This document shows, in pieces, positions 1 through 11,058 of a stretch of 22,869 nucleotides of DNA. Within the stretch, counting starts at the first letter, position 1, and the number at the start of each line of letters is the position of its first letter. The DNA lies in contig JABANN010000528.1 in NCBI GenBank assembly GCA_013115125.1, positions 1 to 22,869 of the forward strand, given 5' to 3'. This DNA comes from Perkinsus olseni. Taxonomy: Eukaryota > Perkinsozoa > Perkinsida. The position numbers and the translations under genes are program-made. The notes beneath the pieces were generated by a model. The model was not told where the DNA came from. It saw only the letters and a program-made list of their open reading frames with translations, and ran no database searches.

Positions 1-112
1 CTTTATTAAATTGCTTTGGGGTTTTACTAATTTGGCCTGGGCTTTATTAAATTGCTCTGGGGATTTACTAATTCGGTCTGGGGTTTTACTAAGTAGGTCT
101 GGAAATGGTGTA
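1..112. repeat. Left terminal minisatellite (~20-21 bp units)
   Basis: About five imperfect units of the form (C/T)TTTA(C/T)TAA(A)TTNGNCTGGGG start at 1, 22, 42, 63 and 84. The last unit runs into TAGGTCTGGAAATGGTGTA, ending at 112. Positions 80-112 recur as the exact reverse complement at 22797-22829. Each unit holds TACTAA or TATTAA, which resembles a branch-point sequence, and the last is followed by a TAG that could be a splice acceptor. The array may therefore be intronic sequence of a dispersed gene family rather than a telomere. Confidence 0.8.
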
Positions 113-701
113 GAGAAAAAAAATCTTCCTCTGGGGGAGCAAGTTTCCAGGAACACCACGAGGAGGTCCCCGACCACGTTCCCACATTAGTAAATTACTA
201 CCCGTTCGTCCTTGAACTTGCCCCATGACTGGACCTACATTCCCGTGTGCCTTAAGCGCAAGAAAGGCGAGCAACGTTAGGCAACGAAGTGTACTTCCAA
301 GCACACGTGCTTTCCAAAACACTGATGAATGTGTCTCGCGCGGTCTGGAACATCTTTCATAATCGATGTGTCATATCGTTACGCCGTTCATCCGAATTTT
401 GTAGCTCCAGATTAAGTGCGGACGAGCAACTCAGTAAGTTAACATGTTACATCGTGCTGTCACCAACCCGGATTCAATTCCCTCAATCGCCTTCTTAACG
501 ACGATTCCCGCGTTTCACAATGACGACCGAGTAACGATCTCCCACAACACAAGTTCTCAGTGGAGGAGTCAGAGCAGAAAACGAGGATGAGAAAAGCGTA
601 CATCATACTATCTAATGCGGCTACTGTCTAACTACAGTAACCATCATCAGCAATAACATAATCGACTACTACGTTAACATCATCATCGTCATCATCAACT
701 A
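113..701. other. Spacer with no supported gene; CAT microsatellite
   Basis: Only short open frames without convincing protein character are present. The sequence just after the left array does not keep a reading frame: the shared GTCTGGAAATGGTG is followed at once by TAG. A degenerate CAT/ATC-rich tract occupies about 641-702, directly downstream of the minus-strand stop codon at 702-704, so it probably lies in the 3' UTR of the MATH-domain gene. I see nothing else here. Confidence 0.6.
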
Positions 702-3700
702 TCATCTCCTGGCTGCCTGCCGCTGATAATACGCCATATCGTGGCCGGCAGGCCGATCGTAAACCATGTGACCGGAGGGAGTAGCATCACTCGGTCGTCG
801 CTGTTTTGATGGGAATGATCGAGGCCGAGGAGGATGGTGACTGGAAGAGTTTCCAACGCGAGGCTGCGACCTCTGCAGTTGAGGTTTCCTCTGGGGCAGC
901 GGTACGGGAGGGGGCCTGAAGCTAACTGCGTCGAAGCCTTCTCAGGGTGCTGCTAGCTCACCGTTCGTCGATGATGCTCGGTTCGGGAGCAGCTCCTGAG
1001 CGTGGCCGTAGGAGCACCGCGGGCCTGTCAGCTGTGCTAATTTCCTGAGGTTGATGCGACCCAGTCTGAACGAGCTGAGGATAGGCGGAATTGAACGCTA
1101 TGAAAGTGGCAGGCGGAAGCTCACCGGTTTGAGATTATCCTGGCGAGCATCGCGGCTTCTGGAAGCCGGCCGCCGCCAGTCTCTCACCGGAGGGAGCGTA
1201 GACTCGCTTCGACCGCTGGTAGCACCGTAGACCGCGAACGTGCCAGCCTCCTCCTTCATCATGTACCGCGAGCTCTGTTGGTTACCACTAGGTAGGCTCT
1301 CTTGTGATACCCCTGGGGAGGTCAACAGCGGCTTCCGCTTATCTCGTACCATTTCCCGTGGCTCGGGGGCCGGTAAAGCCGACGCCTGAGAATCTTAGGT
1401 CGATGCATGAACACAGCAGAATCTTACTTCATCCTTCTCCTCCCAAGAGTCCTTTGGAACTTCATACCTCGTCCACTCTTCAGCAGCGCTGGCTCGGTAG
1501 GTTGATCGCCACCCCGGGGACTCGCTCCCGGCTTCTTCCCGATTCCAAGCATCGACCCACTTCTCGCCCGGCTCAGGCCGGTCCGACGCCTCCCACTCAG
1601 CCTTATCCCATGCTTCCCAGCTTTCCTCCCATCCCTCCGACCACCGCCTGGACTTCTCGCTAGCCCGACCCTCTCTGCTGCTGCTGTAATCCTCCCAACT
1701 CTCCCGTTTCACCTTGGCACCACTCCCTTTTCGGGAGTCGAACACTTGTATGTCCATAGAAGCTGCAAGGCCCTGCGCGTTCGCGCGAGGCGTAGCCTCC
1801 AAGGGCTGCTGACTGACAACGGAGCTCCGAGCCTTCTTAGTCGGTGGCCGAGCATCGTAGGTCGACGGTCCGCGAGATACCTGAGCGTCCATGAACCGAG
1901 GTGGGCATCGAAGGCCCCACACTCACCCTCGAAGCCTCCGCCCGTTCTGCTGGCTCATCTGGCGGCAATTGCTGCTCCTGCTGGGGCCGGAGCGGTGCTG
2001 CTGCTGCTGGTTCATCCTCCGCTGACTTCCTTTTTTTCTCCTCCCCCGCTGTACCATCTGTCCAGCCACCCTCCGCCAGTTCTCCGGCCGGCCGACTGCC
2101 TGGCTCAGTTCCGGCATTTCCCCCGATCATTTCCTTCACTTGCCCGGGCTTGTGCGTTACCACCGTTATGACCTCTTGCTTGCCGTTGCGGTTACGGCCA
2201 CCCCTCCGACCCCGGTGGCCAGAAGACCTACGCAGCTCTTGTACGCTCCTGTCAGGTTGCGCGGGACGTGACGGGGTGTGTTGGGCTTGAGGGGGCCCAT
2301 CCGCCGCTGTGCCCTCGGGGACGTCTCCAACTTTCGCGTCCTCGACGTTTTCTTTCTCTGCCTGGTCCGGAAAAGCCGGTGCAATCCATCTGAAGAACGC
2401 AGGCTATCATCTCGAGACGACCTCGAACATTCTCTCATCACTTCCTCTTTTGAGAGCCTTGAGAGGCGGCTTGCTGCACTGCTGCAGCGGCTACGGCGGG
2501 AGTGGAACCTTCCGAGGCCGCGGTTGACGATAGTGTTGGTGATGGCCCCGAGGACGCCAACGCCTGTCGCCTCGCCGCTTGCCTTGCCGCTTCAGCCTGA
2601 ATAACACCAATACATGCTCTCGAAGCAGCGAATGCGGCTGACCTCCCTGTCGACTTCCAACTGCTGCTGGACCTTTAGTTTCGCTTGCGCATCGGCCACT
2701 TCCTGCTTCGTCTTCAACCACGAGGACGTGAACGCGACCTGTCTTGCACGGGTGTTGGGCGTAAAGCGGCACAGTACCCCTCGTCACCTTAACCACCACC
2801 TCCTTCTCTGTGTCCACTACCATGCTTCTTATAACCAGCTTACCGGAGTTGTCGATCCAGCCAGCGTCGATCAGCTTGGCAGGGTCGGACTGGAGATCCA
2901 AGAGCCCCGACCAGCCCCTGCATGCGGCACAAAATAACAACAAGACAAGGCCCGGACGCGATGGTAGTACAGGGTAGGCTGGTCCTTGCTGAAAACTCCC
3001 GGGCCGTATCGAATTATAGAAGTACTCGGCGACCTGACAGAGCGTCATCAACAGCGGCTTGGCCAGACACGTGCGGTACTTGTAGTTAGGTATCCATAAC
3101 ATGACCTGCTTATTCAGGGACTGGGCTGCCCAGGGGTAAGCGGCACCTGATCGCGGTGGTACTCTCCGTAGGGGAAAGCTGGCTGCTGCTACTACCAACA
3201 AAAGGACTTTGGGGCTTGGGTTCATTTTCGACAACAACATTAACAGCAAGCCAGCTATCCGTGGGCTTCCTCTGGGACGCGGGGAGGTCTCTAAGTTGAT
3301 ACCTACCAACCGTCGCGCAATAATGCTGATCGGCCGACTTCAAGCGATCATTACCCTCGCGGGAATATCTGCATGCGATGTCTGCAGGTGTGCTCGGGAG
3401 ACGACTGCCACCGACTCGACAACACCGTCGACCGAAGAGGGAACCGTGCCCGTTTGTCAGTCCACATCTCCAGTACCTGACGCCTCTAGCTGTTGACAGG
3501 ATAAGAGCTACAGCAAAGGCCTACAAACTCGGCCTCGCCCGGCCGCAGGGGAGGCAACACGGAAGCCATGAGCTCCGAATACTTGGGGCCGGTGCTGTTG
3601 GCAGCAGCCGTCTTGCGCGTATCGCTGATGGCGATGCCAGATTGAACGACCGCCGGCGTCACCACGCCCACGTGCGACCGGGGTGGAGGAGGGGCTGAGG

Positions 3701-5072
3701 GCCAGAATGGAATTGGGGACTCAGCAGGAAAAGAACTCACTAGAATTGGTGGAACTTGCCGGCGGAGCGGCAGCTGTCTGCCAAGCTGTTTTCGGCATCG
3801 GTCGGACGGGCGTTCGATTCCCGTGTCCAACGACCGTAGCTGCTGGGGGCACCGACGGCGTCGTCCCTGCACAGGGCACTGCCATCTACTTTCCCAACTC
3901 CCCCTCACTACCTGAACTCTGCACGACTGCTGTGACCTGGGGCATGGTTCGCTCGGGCAGCACCGCAGGCCTGGGCGGAGGGGTGACTCTCTGCGCTGGC
4001 TGAGGGGCCACTGGGTTCGCACTGAAAAGTGAGAGTACGATCGGCCTAGCTCGGAGCTCTTACTTACCGTGGGGTAACTTGGGTTGGGAGGTCAGACGTG
4101 GTTGCCGCTCCTGTGCCACCCTTTCCCATTCTTTGACGTTGATCATACCGACTACCCGACCGAGCCACCCCTAGCCCCGGACGACTCAACCCCTGCTTAG
4201 GTCGTGGCGTACTCTGGACTGCTGTCGCACCGGCGGGAGGGTTAGCGACCGTTAAAGGCTTCGGCGGTGTCTGGGCCTGCTGTATGGCGCTCGTCTGCTG
4301 CTGCTGTTGTTGAGGCACCGAATACCGCGGAGCATGACTAGGGGCTATCTGCTGCGGCTGCGGTTGCGGATAGGGTCGCCCTTGGATATGCTGCTGCCAC
4401 TGGTGAGAGGCCGAGGGACCTCCTTTCCCTGCCGATCCGCCCTGCATTGCGGCTCCTCCTGCTGGTGCTGGCGGTGTCGTCGATTGCGGCATAGAAGAAA
4501 GTGGTGGGCCAGGAGCGGTAGTAGGCTGGGTGATACTCGAGGGCTGTTGCTGTTGCTGCTGAGCCTGTGGGTACCCCTGATGGGTCGGTACACCGTTATA
4601 GTATCCCTGAGGGATCTGGGATGGCTGCACAGAGGGTCGGGGAAGCGCGGTTGCAGAGGCGTAATAGTGATTATACCGGGCATAGTAGGGACCATACGGC
4701 GACCCACCACCACTCTGCTGCTGGTCGTTGAACCCCTGCTGCTGCTGCTGCTGTTGAGGGTAGAACTGAAAAGGGTAATAGCGATCCTAAGGAGCATACT
4801 ACTACCACAACTACCTGCCGGGCACCAGCCCACTGAGGGTAGCCCACGGGAGTTCCACCGGCCATAGCTGCCGCTGCAGCCGCAGCTGCCACTGCCTGGT
4901 AGTGTTGCTGCTGAGACGTCTCGGCGTCCATCCCAGCAGTATTGGGCGTGGCAACAAGGGAGTACTGTGGAGCGGCGGAAGCCACTACTCCTTGCATGAA
5001 GGGGTTCGGCAGCGGCGGCTGCGGCGCTGCAGTACTGTTGCTGTTGTTGTTGCCGCTACCATAATAAGACAT
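702..5072 (-). CDS. Large Q-rich, MATH/TRAF-like, coiled-coil protein (19 exons, ~1193 aa)
   Basis: Exons, all phase-consistent: 5072-4815, 4765-4068, 4021-3912, 3866-3741, 3694-3525, 3489-3466, 3404-3355, 3325-3307, 3271-3163, 3125-3080, 3033-2947, 2917-2788, 2738-2643, 2596-2442, 2389-1927, 1880-1428, 1385-1125, 1074-962, 915-702. Residues 1-454 are rich in Q, P, A, G and Y with poly-Q runs and read like a prion-like or disordered segment. Residues ~455-609 resemble a MATH/TRAF domain: SSPEH, then MQIFPRG, then SWLAVNVVV, then GWSGLLDL and GWIDNSGKLVI. Residues ~610-660 form a K/E/Q/A coiled coil. The rest is a charged, low-complexity tail with W/E-rich and R/S-rich parts. MATH domains bind peptides in adaptor and ubiquitin-pathway proteins; no catalytic partner (USP, BTB, RING) is visible, so a scaffold role is inference. 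The 24-nt exon at 3489-3466 and the 29-bp introns are the weakest joins. The MATH assignment is moderate; the coding path is strong. Confidence 0.75.
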
Positions 5073-6169
5073 TCACAAGACAGTCGAAGCAGGAGAGGGC
5101 AGCTTGTCGAAGAGTCAATAAACTGATCATGATCCGGATGATGCTGTCGCGATTATCGCACCTAGAAGCCCTCTAACAGCAACTCAACTACAAGCACAAC
5201 AAGGTAGGAAAGCGGTAATGACACTTCCAAGATGAGGCCACGTCATGACTCATGAGTGGCGATAAGAGGGCAGCCTTCAGCGGCAGACTGTCCGTAAAGC
5301 AGGGCCGTAAAAGTGCTAACAGGAATCGAACGCCTTTGAATCTGGATCTATAGTGAAACCAGGACGACGTAGTTGATAGTTTCGGCCCATAATGATACCC
5401 ATACCATCGTTACTGCTGGTAACAGTACACATCTTGTTGAGTTCAAGACACTGACAAGGGTACGGGGAGGCGGCGCCAGCGGCGGGGTGTGTGAAGGACG
5501 ACCATAAAAAGAGCAACAAAGCAATATAGTCGTCTGCACGAAGCCTGTATCTTCCCTTTAATGAGAGTTTAAGATGGAATGGTACGATAGAGGGACGATA
5601 GGCAACAGAGTCAGGTAGTGAATGCTCGTGCAAACGAGAAGGGCCACAAGCCCAGAGGGAAACCAGACATCCGCTATAAGTCTGGTGCAGTTGTCGTGAC
5701 AGGCAACAATGATGGGAAAGATGGAGAAGAGGCTGCTGCACAGGTGGAGGTTGGCAGCAGAAGTTGGACAAGGGTTACAGCGGCTTGCAGCTTGACTACA
5801 ACGATAATAATTGAAATGATAATAGGAAGCGGGCAAGGGCTCGCGGAGAGGGGAGAGCGGAGGCCCGGAACAATAATTTCGGTGGAGAAAGAGGGGCTGT
5901 CGACCCCGTCAAGGAGCATCACAATGAGGAGACGAACATCGAACTCAACGGACTTCACCCAGAAAAGCACGCCACGCTTGGTTGCCACCTAAGGAGATCA
6001 GCGGCATGGGAAATATGAGAACCCTTTCCGTTGAAGCTTACTAACCTGTCTGTTATCCGGTAGTGATGAGAAAATATAACCACCAGTCAGAACGTGGCAA
6101 TAGCAGCAGCGCCGGCGGCAGCAGCAGCAGCAGCCCTTCACTCCCTCGAAGGGGGGCTGAGCAGCAGCA
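5073..6169. other. Spacer between MATH-domain gene and Mei2-like gene
   Basis: This stretch is the 5' flank of the MATH-domain gene (ATG at 5072) and the 3' flank of the Mei2-like gene ending at 6170. The minus-strand open frame 5316-5771 is rich in H, C, L and S without domain character, and the plus-strand frame over the same bases looks no better. A short GCA/GCAGCAGCAG tract lies at about 6100-6132. No RNA gene was recognised. Confidence 0.5.
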
Positions 6170-7694
6170 CTACGATGAAGTGGGTGTATGGTCTCCGTCG
6201 TTGCACGACGAGAGCCACAAGGAATTGCGATAGGCCCCAGAGCCCGAGGAGCCCTGTCTATGGGGCGGACAGGCCAATGACTGAAGGGCTTTCCGTCCAC
6301 CAATAAGCTTCTTCGAACGATTTGGGTCGGGTCTGAGCAGAAGTGATGATGAGGATCCTCCAAGAAGGTGCGATAAGTACCTCGGAAACGCCTGTTGTAT
6401 GCCATTTGCGAAGATGGCGGGAAGGGCGAGCTCCATTAAAGTCGAGCCAACCTGGATGACGCATGTGAGAGTGGATGATGCTCGGAGCAAAGCAATACAG
6501 TATCGAAAGCATTCTGAGCAGCCCATATCGGGCTCTTGAGCAGCCTGCTGATATTAGCGTCGAATCCCTGTACTCGGGCAAAGGTAGCCGTACAGGCCTG
6601 ACGCACAGCAAGGGGTGATCGGTGCGCTGAGGGATACGCGAGGCTACCAGTTGTTGAAGTCCCGGGCATACTAGATAAGTACCGTGAAAGGCGGTATAGA
6701 AATCTTGGACGAAAGTCGGAGCTGTCATGTTGACGAAAGCGTAACCGAAGTTACTGGTTGAACGGAAGTCCATGGGCAATTAGACGAAATCGAAAGATCC
6801 GACCGGCAGACGATTCTGAAGCTCCACAACGAGGCCGTCACGATCGTATCTAAAGCACGCGTCAACCTAAGATTCCACTGATGCCGCTGCTACTACTTGT
6901 AGGGGATATTCCTCAACATTAGTGTGGTTCTGTTATCGATATTGCAGCAAGCACCATCGTGACACTGGTAAGCCAGAGAAGAGAGATTGACGGTGCTTGC
7001 AGAATAGGGCGTATGATGAGAAGGCCGTGTCTCGATACGGCAATTCGGCCAGAAATCTCCGTACTGGAAAAAAGACAATTCACGTCCCATCAAGGGCAGG
7101 CAAGCACCTTGGGGGTTGGGTTCACCTCCAAGCCCACCCGGGCTTGGAGCGACTGCCGCCCTGAAGCTCGGGGTAGCTGAAACGAGGGGGCCTCGATGAC
7201 GCAAAGGAATCATAGAGCTGGGACGGTTAGCCAAAGCAAGCCTGCATAATGAGGACATTCGTAAAAAGCAACGAATCTTGAATCTGCGAAGTGCGTGAAC
7301 GCTTACCTAACCGAGCCATTCGACTCGGGAAGAGATTCGGGGACGGCCCGAGACTCGTCATTGGAAGTGTGAAGCGGCGGAACCTTGGACCGTGATGATA
7401 GTAGCTGATGAGAGCATACCACCACTGCCGACAGAAAGCACGATCTACCTCAAGCTCAGCATGATCTTCAACCAGAATTGGAGTACTTGTCCAGCTAGCA
7501 TCAGTAGCCGTCAGGTACTGCAAAGGGGGGCTCTGCAGCAGAGGCGATGATGACCATGACAGGCTCTTGACAGCGTGGTGAAGATGGCGCAAGGCCTCAT
7601 CGTCGGCAACATCAGAGTAGAGCGAGAAGGCGGCGAGGCTCTCCTCGATGGGACCATGCTGCTGTTCTTCCGAAGGAGCATCACAGAGAGCCAT
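6170..7694 (-). CDS. Mei2-like RNA-binding protein with an in-frame TAA in the RRM
   Basis: Exons 7694-7307, 7241-7225, 7176-7108, 7063-6897, 6849-6683, 6626-6499 and 6451-6170 join in phase (405 residues if the stop is read through). The start is the first Met of a frame beginning MALCDAPSEE. The C-terminal Mei2 RRM is plain: RTTLMLRNIP at the 3' end of exon 4, then SFDFV-stop-LPMDFRS, NFGYAFVNMT and FARVQGFDANISRLLKSPI. Mei2-like RRM3 proteins bind RNA and act in meiosis or differentiation in fungi and plants. The single TAA (6780-6782, codon ~237) replaces the Tyr seen in the neighbouring copy (SFDFVYMPIDF). Everything else stays open with good splice phases, so a recent nonsense change, a base-call error or read-through are all possible. 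The short Ser-rich C-terminus after 6451 is less certain. It shares strand and family with the gene at 8761-10693 and is probably a tandem duplicate. Confidence 0.8.
6780..6782 (-). other. In-frame TAA at conserved RRM tyrosine
   Basis: On the minus strand the frame reads GTC TAA TTG CCC ATG, giving V-stop-LPM. The paralogue at 8761-10693 has VYMP and Mei2 RRMs generally have Tyr here. One base (TAC or TAT to TAA) accounts for the difference. The flanking codons on both sides keep the family sequence, so no splice junction is expected at this point. Confidence 0.8.
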
Positions 7695-8760
7695 CGAGCG
7701 GCAGTAACGACAATTACTTCGTACTGGCAAGAAGTGGTCATGAATTGATCAACTACTAGTACGCCGAACTGAGGAGGATAAGGTGGAAATTGTGTGATAA
7801 CATCTATTGTGTAAGTATAGCAACTTTAACGGTCAGAAGGGATGATGAGCTAACAGTAGCAGCAGGGGGAGGAGGACGATAGACAGACCACAGAGGAGAT
7901 GACAAGAATACAACAACAACAACTGCCAAGCACACAAGGGACCGTATTCGTCATCATCATCATGTGGCTCCGGGCATAGCTGATATCATCATTACCGAGG
8001 GCTCTTTAGAAGTAACCACCGGTACGAGCAGGGACGAGCCATCCAACAACAATCATGGTGCTGCTCTGACTGAGATAGACGGTCGCCAGTACGTTGAAGA
8101 TACCCAGTAGCGTCATGAAGCCAGCACTTGAACGGTGTAAGCTTGAACCTCGGCCGCCTTGGGAGCAGACGGCGGTCCACATCGGTGCTCCGAAGACCGG
8201 AAAATATTATTGAATACAAAATGCTATCATCATTCTTAGCAAGAGACCTCACCATGGAAACCAGTGTACCGCGGTCTATGCTTCTTCGGTATCAAGAAAG
8301 ATGAGAAAACATCCACTGCTCGCCGCGATAGACAGGACTTGATGGCGAGGCAAATAACAAATATAGGTTCGACGGATAATCGACAGCGTGATGATTATCA
8401 TCATCGTTATGGGTGACAACGCTGCTACAGCTAGCGACAGAAGAGGCCACAGACGAGGCACGACGGCAGGGACGATGGCGGTGAGGGTTCAAATCGCCTT
8501 CGTTAGAGCGAGGAGAGTGGTGGTGCGAAGAATGGATACAGTATGAAATAGAATGGCGTCATCAACTACTACCAAACAGATAGGTTCTCGGAATACTGAC
8601 AAAGATGGTACAGAAAAGGAAGGACGACTACGAGGAGAAGGAGGAGGCATTTGACAACAGCAACAACAACAACAACAACAACTGCCACTATAATCATCGA
8701 AGCTTGTAGGCTTTCGAAGTGACGATAGAACATCACCGGAAATGCGTGGGCTCGACCTCC
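7695..8760. other. Spacer between the two Mei2-like genes
   Basis: This is the 5' flank of the Mei2-like gene starting at 7694 and the 3' flank of the one ending at 8761. It holds A-rich and CAA-rich stretches (7910-7926 and 8651-8680) and several short frames (7992-8255, 8276-8492 on the minus strand) that lack recognisable domain character. No RNA gene was recognised. Confidence 0.5.
8651..8680. repeat. (CAA)n microsatellite
   Basis: A run of CAA/AAC triplets with one CAG interruption lies in the spacer just downstream of the Mei2-like gene ending at 8761. A shorter CAA run ending in the same AACTGCCA sequence occurs at about 7910-7930. Confidence 0.75.
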
Positions 8761-10693
8761 CTACTCGAGGCTGAGCATATTCAGCGAGTCCAATACCAAA
8801 CGATCCGTATCACATGGCTGCCAGTCGGGGCTTTGGAGCATATTAGTGTGATGGTCTCCTTGCTCTTCCTCGACCAGCCTCGCCGATGTCCCAGTCATAG
8901 TCGACATACCGTTGTACTGCCCACCATTGGCTCCGAAAAGCAGGGTAGGAGCAGATACAAAACTGCTATTGTCTTCAAGAGGCATCGTGTCCCACAGCAA
9001 GGACTCCAACCCAGGCCCGCTCGGAACGCTCGATATAGTGGGAACCCAGGTGTCATTGGTCCCTCCACTGGATGGTGACACCTGTGGCGCTGGTCCAGCG
9101 GCCATCGGCGGCAGCTGGGAATCCTCGGCAATGGTTGTGGGTTGCTTGAGATGATGCTGTTGGCGTTTCCCTGCCCGAAGCTGCATCTGCCTTTCCCTTC
9201 TCATCTGTGCCAGTCTCTTGAATGGGATCTGCTCGTTGTGATCACCAAAAACTAACGGAAGTGCATCGTCATCATCCTCAGGAGTGCAGTCCAGAATAGG
9301 AGAGTTTATCAGCCGATTGACGTTAGCTTGAAGCCCCTGTACCCGAGCGTAGACCACCTCACAAACTTTACTACTCTTCACTCCGGGCAGTCTAGAATTC
9401 TTGAAGGCGTTGAAGAACATCCGAGTGTACTTCGGGTCAGTGACGTTGACAAAGGCGTAACCGAAATTACACCGCGAGCGGAAGTCAATTGGCATATAGA
9501 CGAAGTCAAAAGATCCCACTGGCATGCGGGCCATAACCTCGTTAACCAAAAGCTGCCGAGAATACTTGTTGGGGATGTTCTTCAGCATAAGAGTCGTCCG
9601 AGGGTCCGAGGAATCCATAGTAATCGCATTAGAAACATTGGGCTGAGACCTCCTTCTTTGCCGAGCACTCGATGATGCCAGCCCGGGTTTATGACTGGCT
9701 GTGATGCCTCTCACAGGTCGACTAACGTTCACGGGTTGGTGAGGGGGCGGTACCGCAGCAGTGTAGGAGTGGTTCGCCGATGGCATAGCGTAAGAGGGAT
9801 TGGGCGGGCTCTGTCCATCTGTCGAAGGGGCCATGACGCTGATAGGTGCGAACGGCTCTGCTTCGATGTTGCTCATAGGAGGGGTGTTCATAGGGGAACT
9901 CAGCGGCGGCCGTCCACTCGCTGCTCCACTGTTACTACCGTCTGAGAACACGTCAACGACGACCTCGTAAACGACTAATTTCGTGGCGCGCGAAATCCAT
10001 GGTAGTACCTCTGCTATTGGGAGCTGTCGAGCCTGCTGGGACGTGGCTCTTGTCCGAAGCACTTTGTCTTTTTGCCACTATTTCCTCCGCCAACTTCCAT
10101 ATGTCTTCCAAGCTCTGTCCCGAGGACCGAATCTCAGGATTGGCCAGCAACATGGCTGCAGTCTGACGAGCAGAACGCGATGACGTACCACTCCAAACGG
10201 TACTCCTCCTACCTCTACGACCGGTCCATTAGGCGACTCCACTGGAAGGTCGTTTACTGGCATTTTACACGAGAACAGATACACTGCGAACCGCATCCCT
10301 ACTACCATTGCCTCCCGAGTATTTCTCAGTACAGTGACTATTGTAGACCATTCGGATGAAGATAATGCTTCGAGGCTAGATAACCACTCCGAGAATAGGG
10401 GCCTTAACCACAGGTTCCATCCCACAGGTTCAAGGCGTGTGTGCTACGACCTGCCGACACCGCAATGATGTAATTAGCGTGCGCCCGATCGATCGATACT
10501 CCAGCGCAAGATCCACGTCCGAAGTCCGAAAGGTAATGGTGTTCTTTGTGATGACAGTTTTCGATTTTGACGGAATCTTGAGCCAACGTCGGGCTGTGAT
10601 TGGTGAATGAGCGGTGATCCCTATGCGGACCTCATCACTGAAAGAGGAGATATCTGGCTGGGCAGGGAGGACTGCGGCCAACTGGTAGTACAT
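8761..10693 (-). CDS. Mei2-like RNA-binding protein, intact C-terminal RRM (~594 aa)
   Basis: Supported exons are 10162-9976 and 9941-8761. Upstream exons 10693-10451 and 10386-10213 fit in phase but are less certain. The intron before 9941 could start at 9975 (34 bp, preferred) or 9963 (22 bp). The last exon opens with a P/S-rich linker, then the Mei2 RRM at residues ~314-430: DPRTTLMLKNIPNKYS, SFDFVYMPIDFRS, NFGYAFVNVTDP, YARVQGLQANVNRLINSPIL. These are the family's RNP-like signatures plus its characteristic C-terminal extension. A K/R-rich stretch follows (KRLAQMRRERQMQLRAGKRQ), then an acidic C-terminus ending at the TAG at 8761. No earlier RRMs could be seen. The family binds RNA and controls meiotic entry or growth transitions in fungi and plants; its role here is inference. 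The gene lies divergent to the histidine-kinase gene on the plus strand. Confidence 0.88.
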
Positions 10694-10790
10694 GCTCGAG
10701 TCTGGCCCCCTTTCAGAATGAGTTTATCTGGAAAGTTTTCAGAGAGAATACGTAGGAAATATCAGATTCATGAAAATTAAACAAACGAAA

Positions 10791-10880
10791 CTTACCAGAA
10801 AACTCTAATTGCCGTTAAAACTTACCAGAAAACTCTAATCGCCGTCAAAGCTTACCAGAAATACGCAAGCGTCAAATGTA
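10791..10880. repeat. 30-bp tandem repeat, ~2.7 copies
   Basis: Two nearly identical 30-bp units starting CTTACCAGAAAACTCTAAT (10791-10820 and 10821-10850) are followed by a diverged partial third (from 10851, CTTACCAGAAATACGCAAGC). The units differ at about three positions. They sit about 100 bp upstream of the first Met of the Mei2-like gene at 10693. Confidence 0.85.
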
Positions 10881-11058
10881 AGTTTTGCATACAACATCTG
10901 AAATTGATTTTCACGTTCGATGCGGTTCATGAACCGATCCTGAATGTCAGAATAAGTTTATCAAACGCTCCTTGGCAGTTCGAATGAGCTATTACTCGCT
11001 GGTGCCTGCTTCACTCCTAGGGGAGTCCCTCCCGTCAAGGACCTGCGCTAGGATACGC

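Noticed and set aside
1-112. Telomere
   Set aside because: The ~20-bp unit is unlike any TTAGGG-type telomere, and the array on the right abuts an open reading frame.
1746-2604. Plus-strand P/S/R/L-rich frames
   Set aside because: They are antisense to minus-strand exons whose splice phases all agree, and their composition follows from that.
2597-2642. A frameshift in the coiled-coil part of the MATH-domain gene
   Set aside because: A 46-bp GT-AG segment with phase-0 ends removes the shift and gives a smooth coiled-coil sequence.
4307-4867. Plus-strand L/R-rich open frame
   Set aside because: It is the shadow of the CAG/CAA-rich exon of the minus-strand MATH-domain gene.
5316-5992. Genes on either strand in the spacer
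   Set aside because: Frames are short, overlapping and without protein-like composition or plausible splice partners.
6780-6782. Reassignment of TAA to tyrosine (as in some ciliates)
   Set aside because: TAA and TAG otherwise behave as stops or fall in introns here; only one site fits, and no other TAA falls at a conserved Tyr.
8276-8492. Minus-strand frames in the Mei2 spacer
   Set aside because: Low-complexity C/S/H-rich translations of CAT/CAA-rich DNA.
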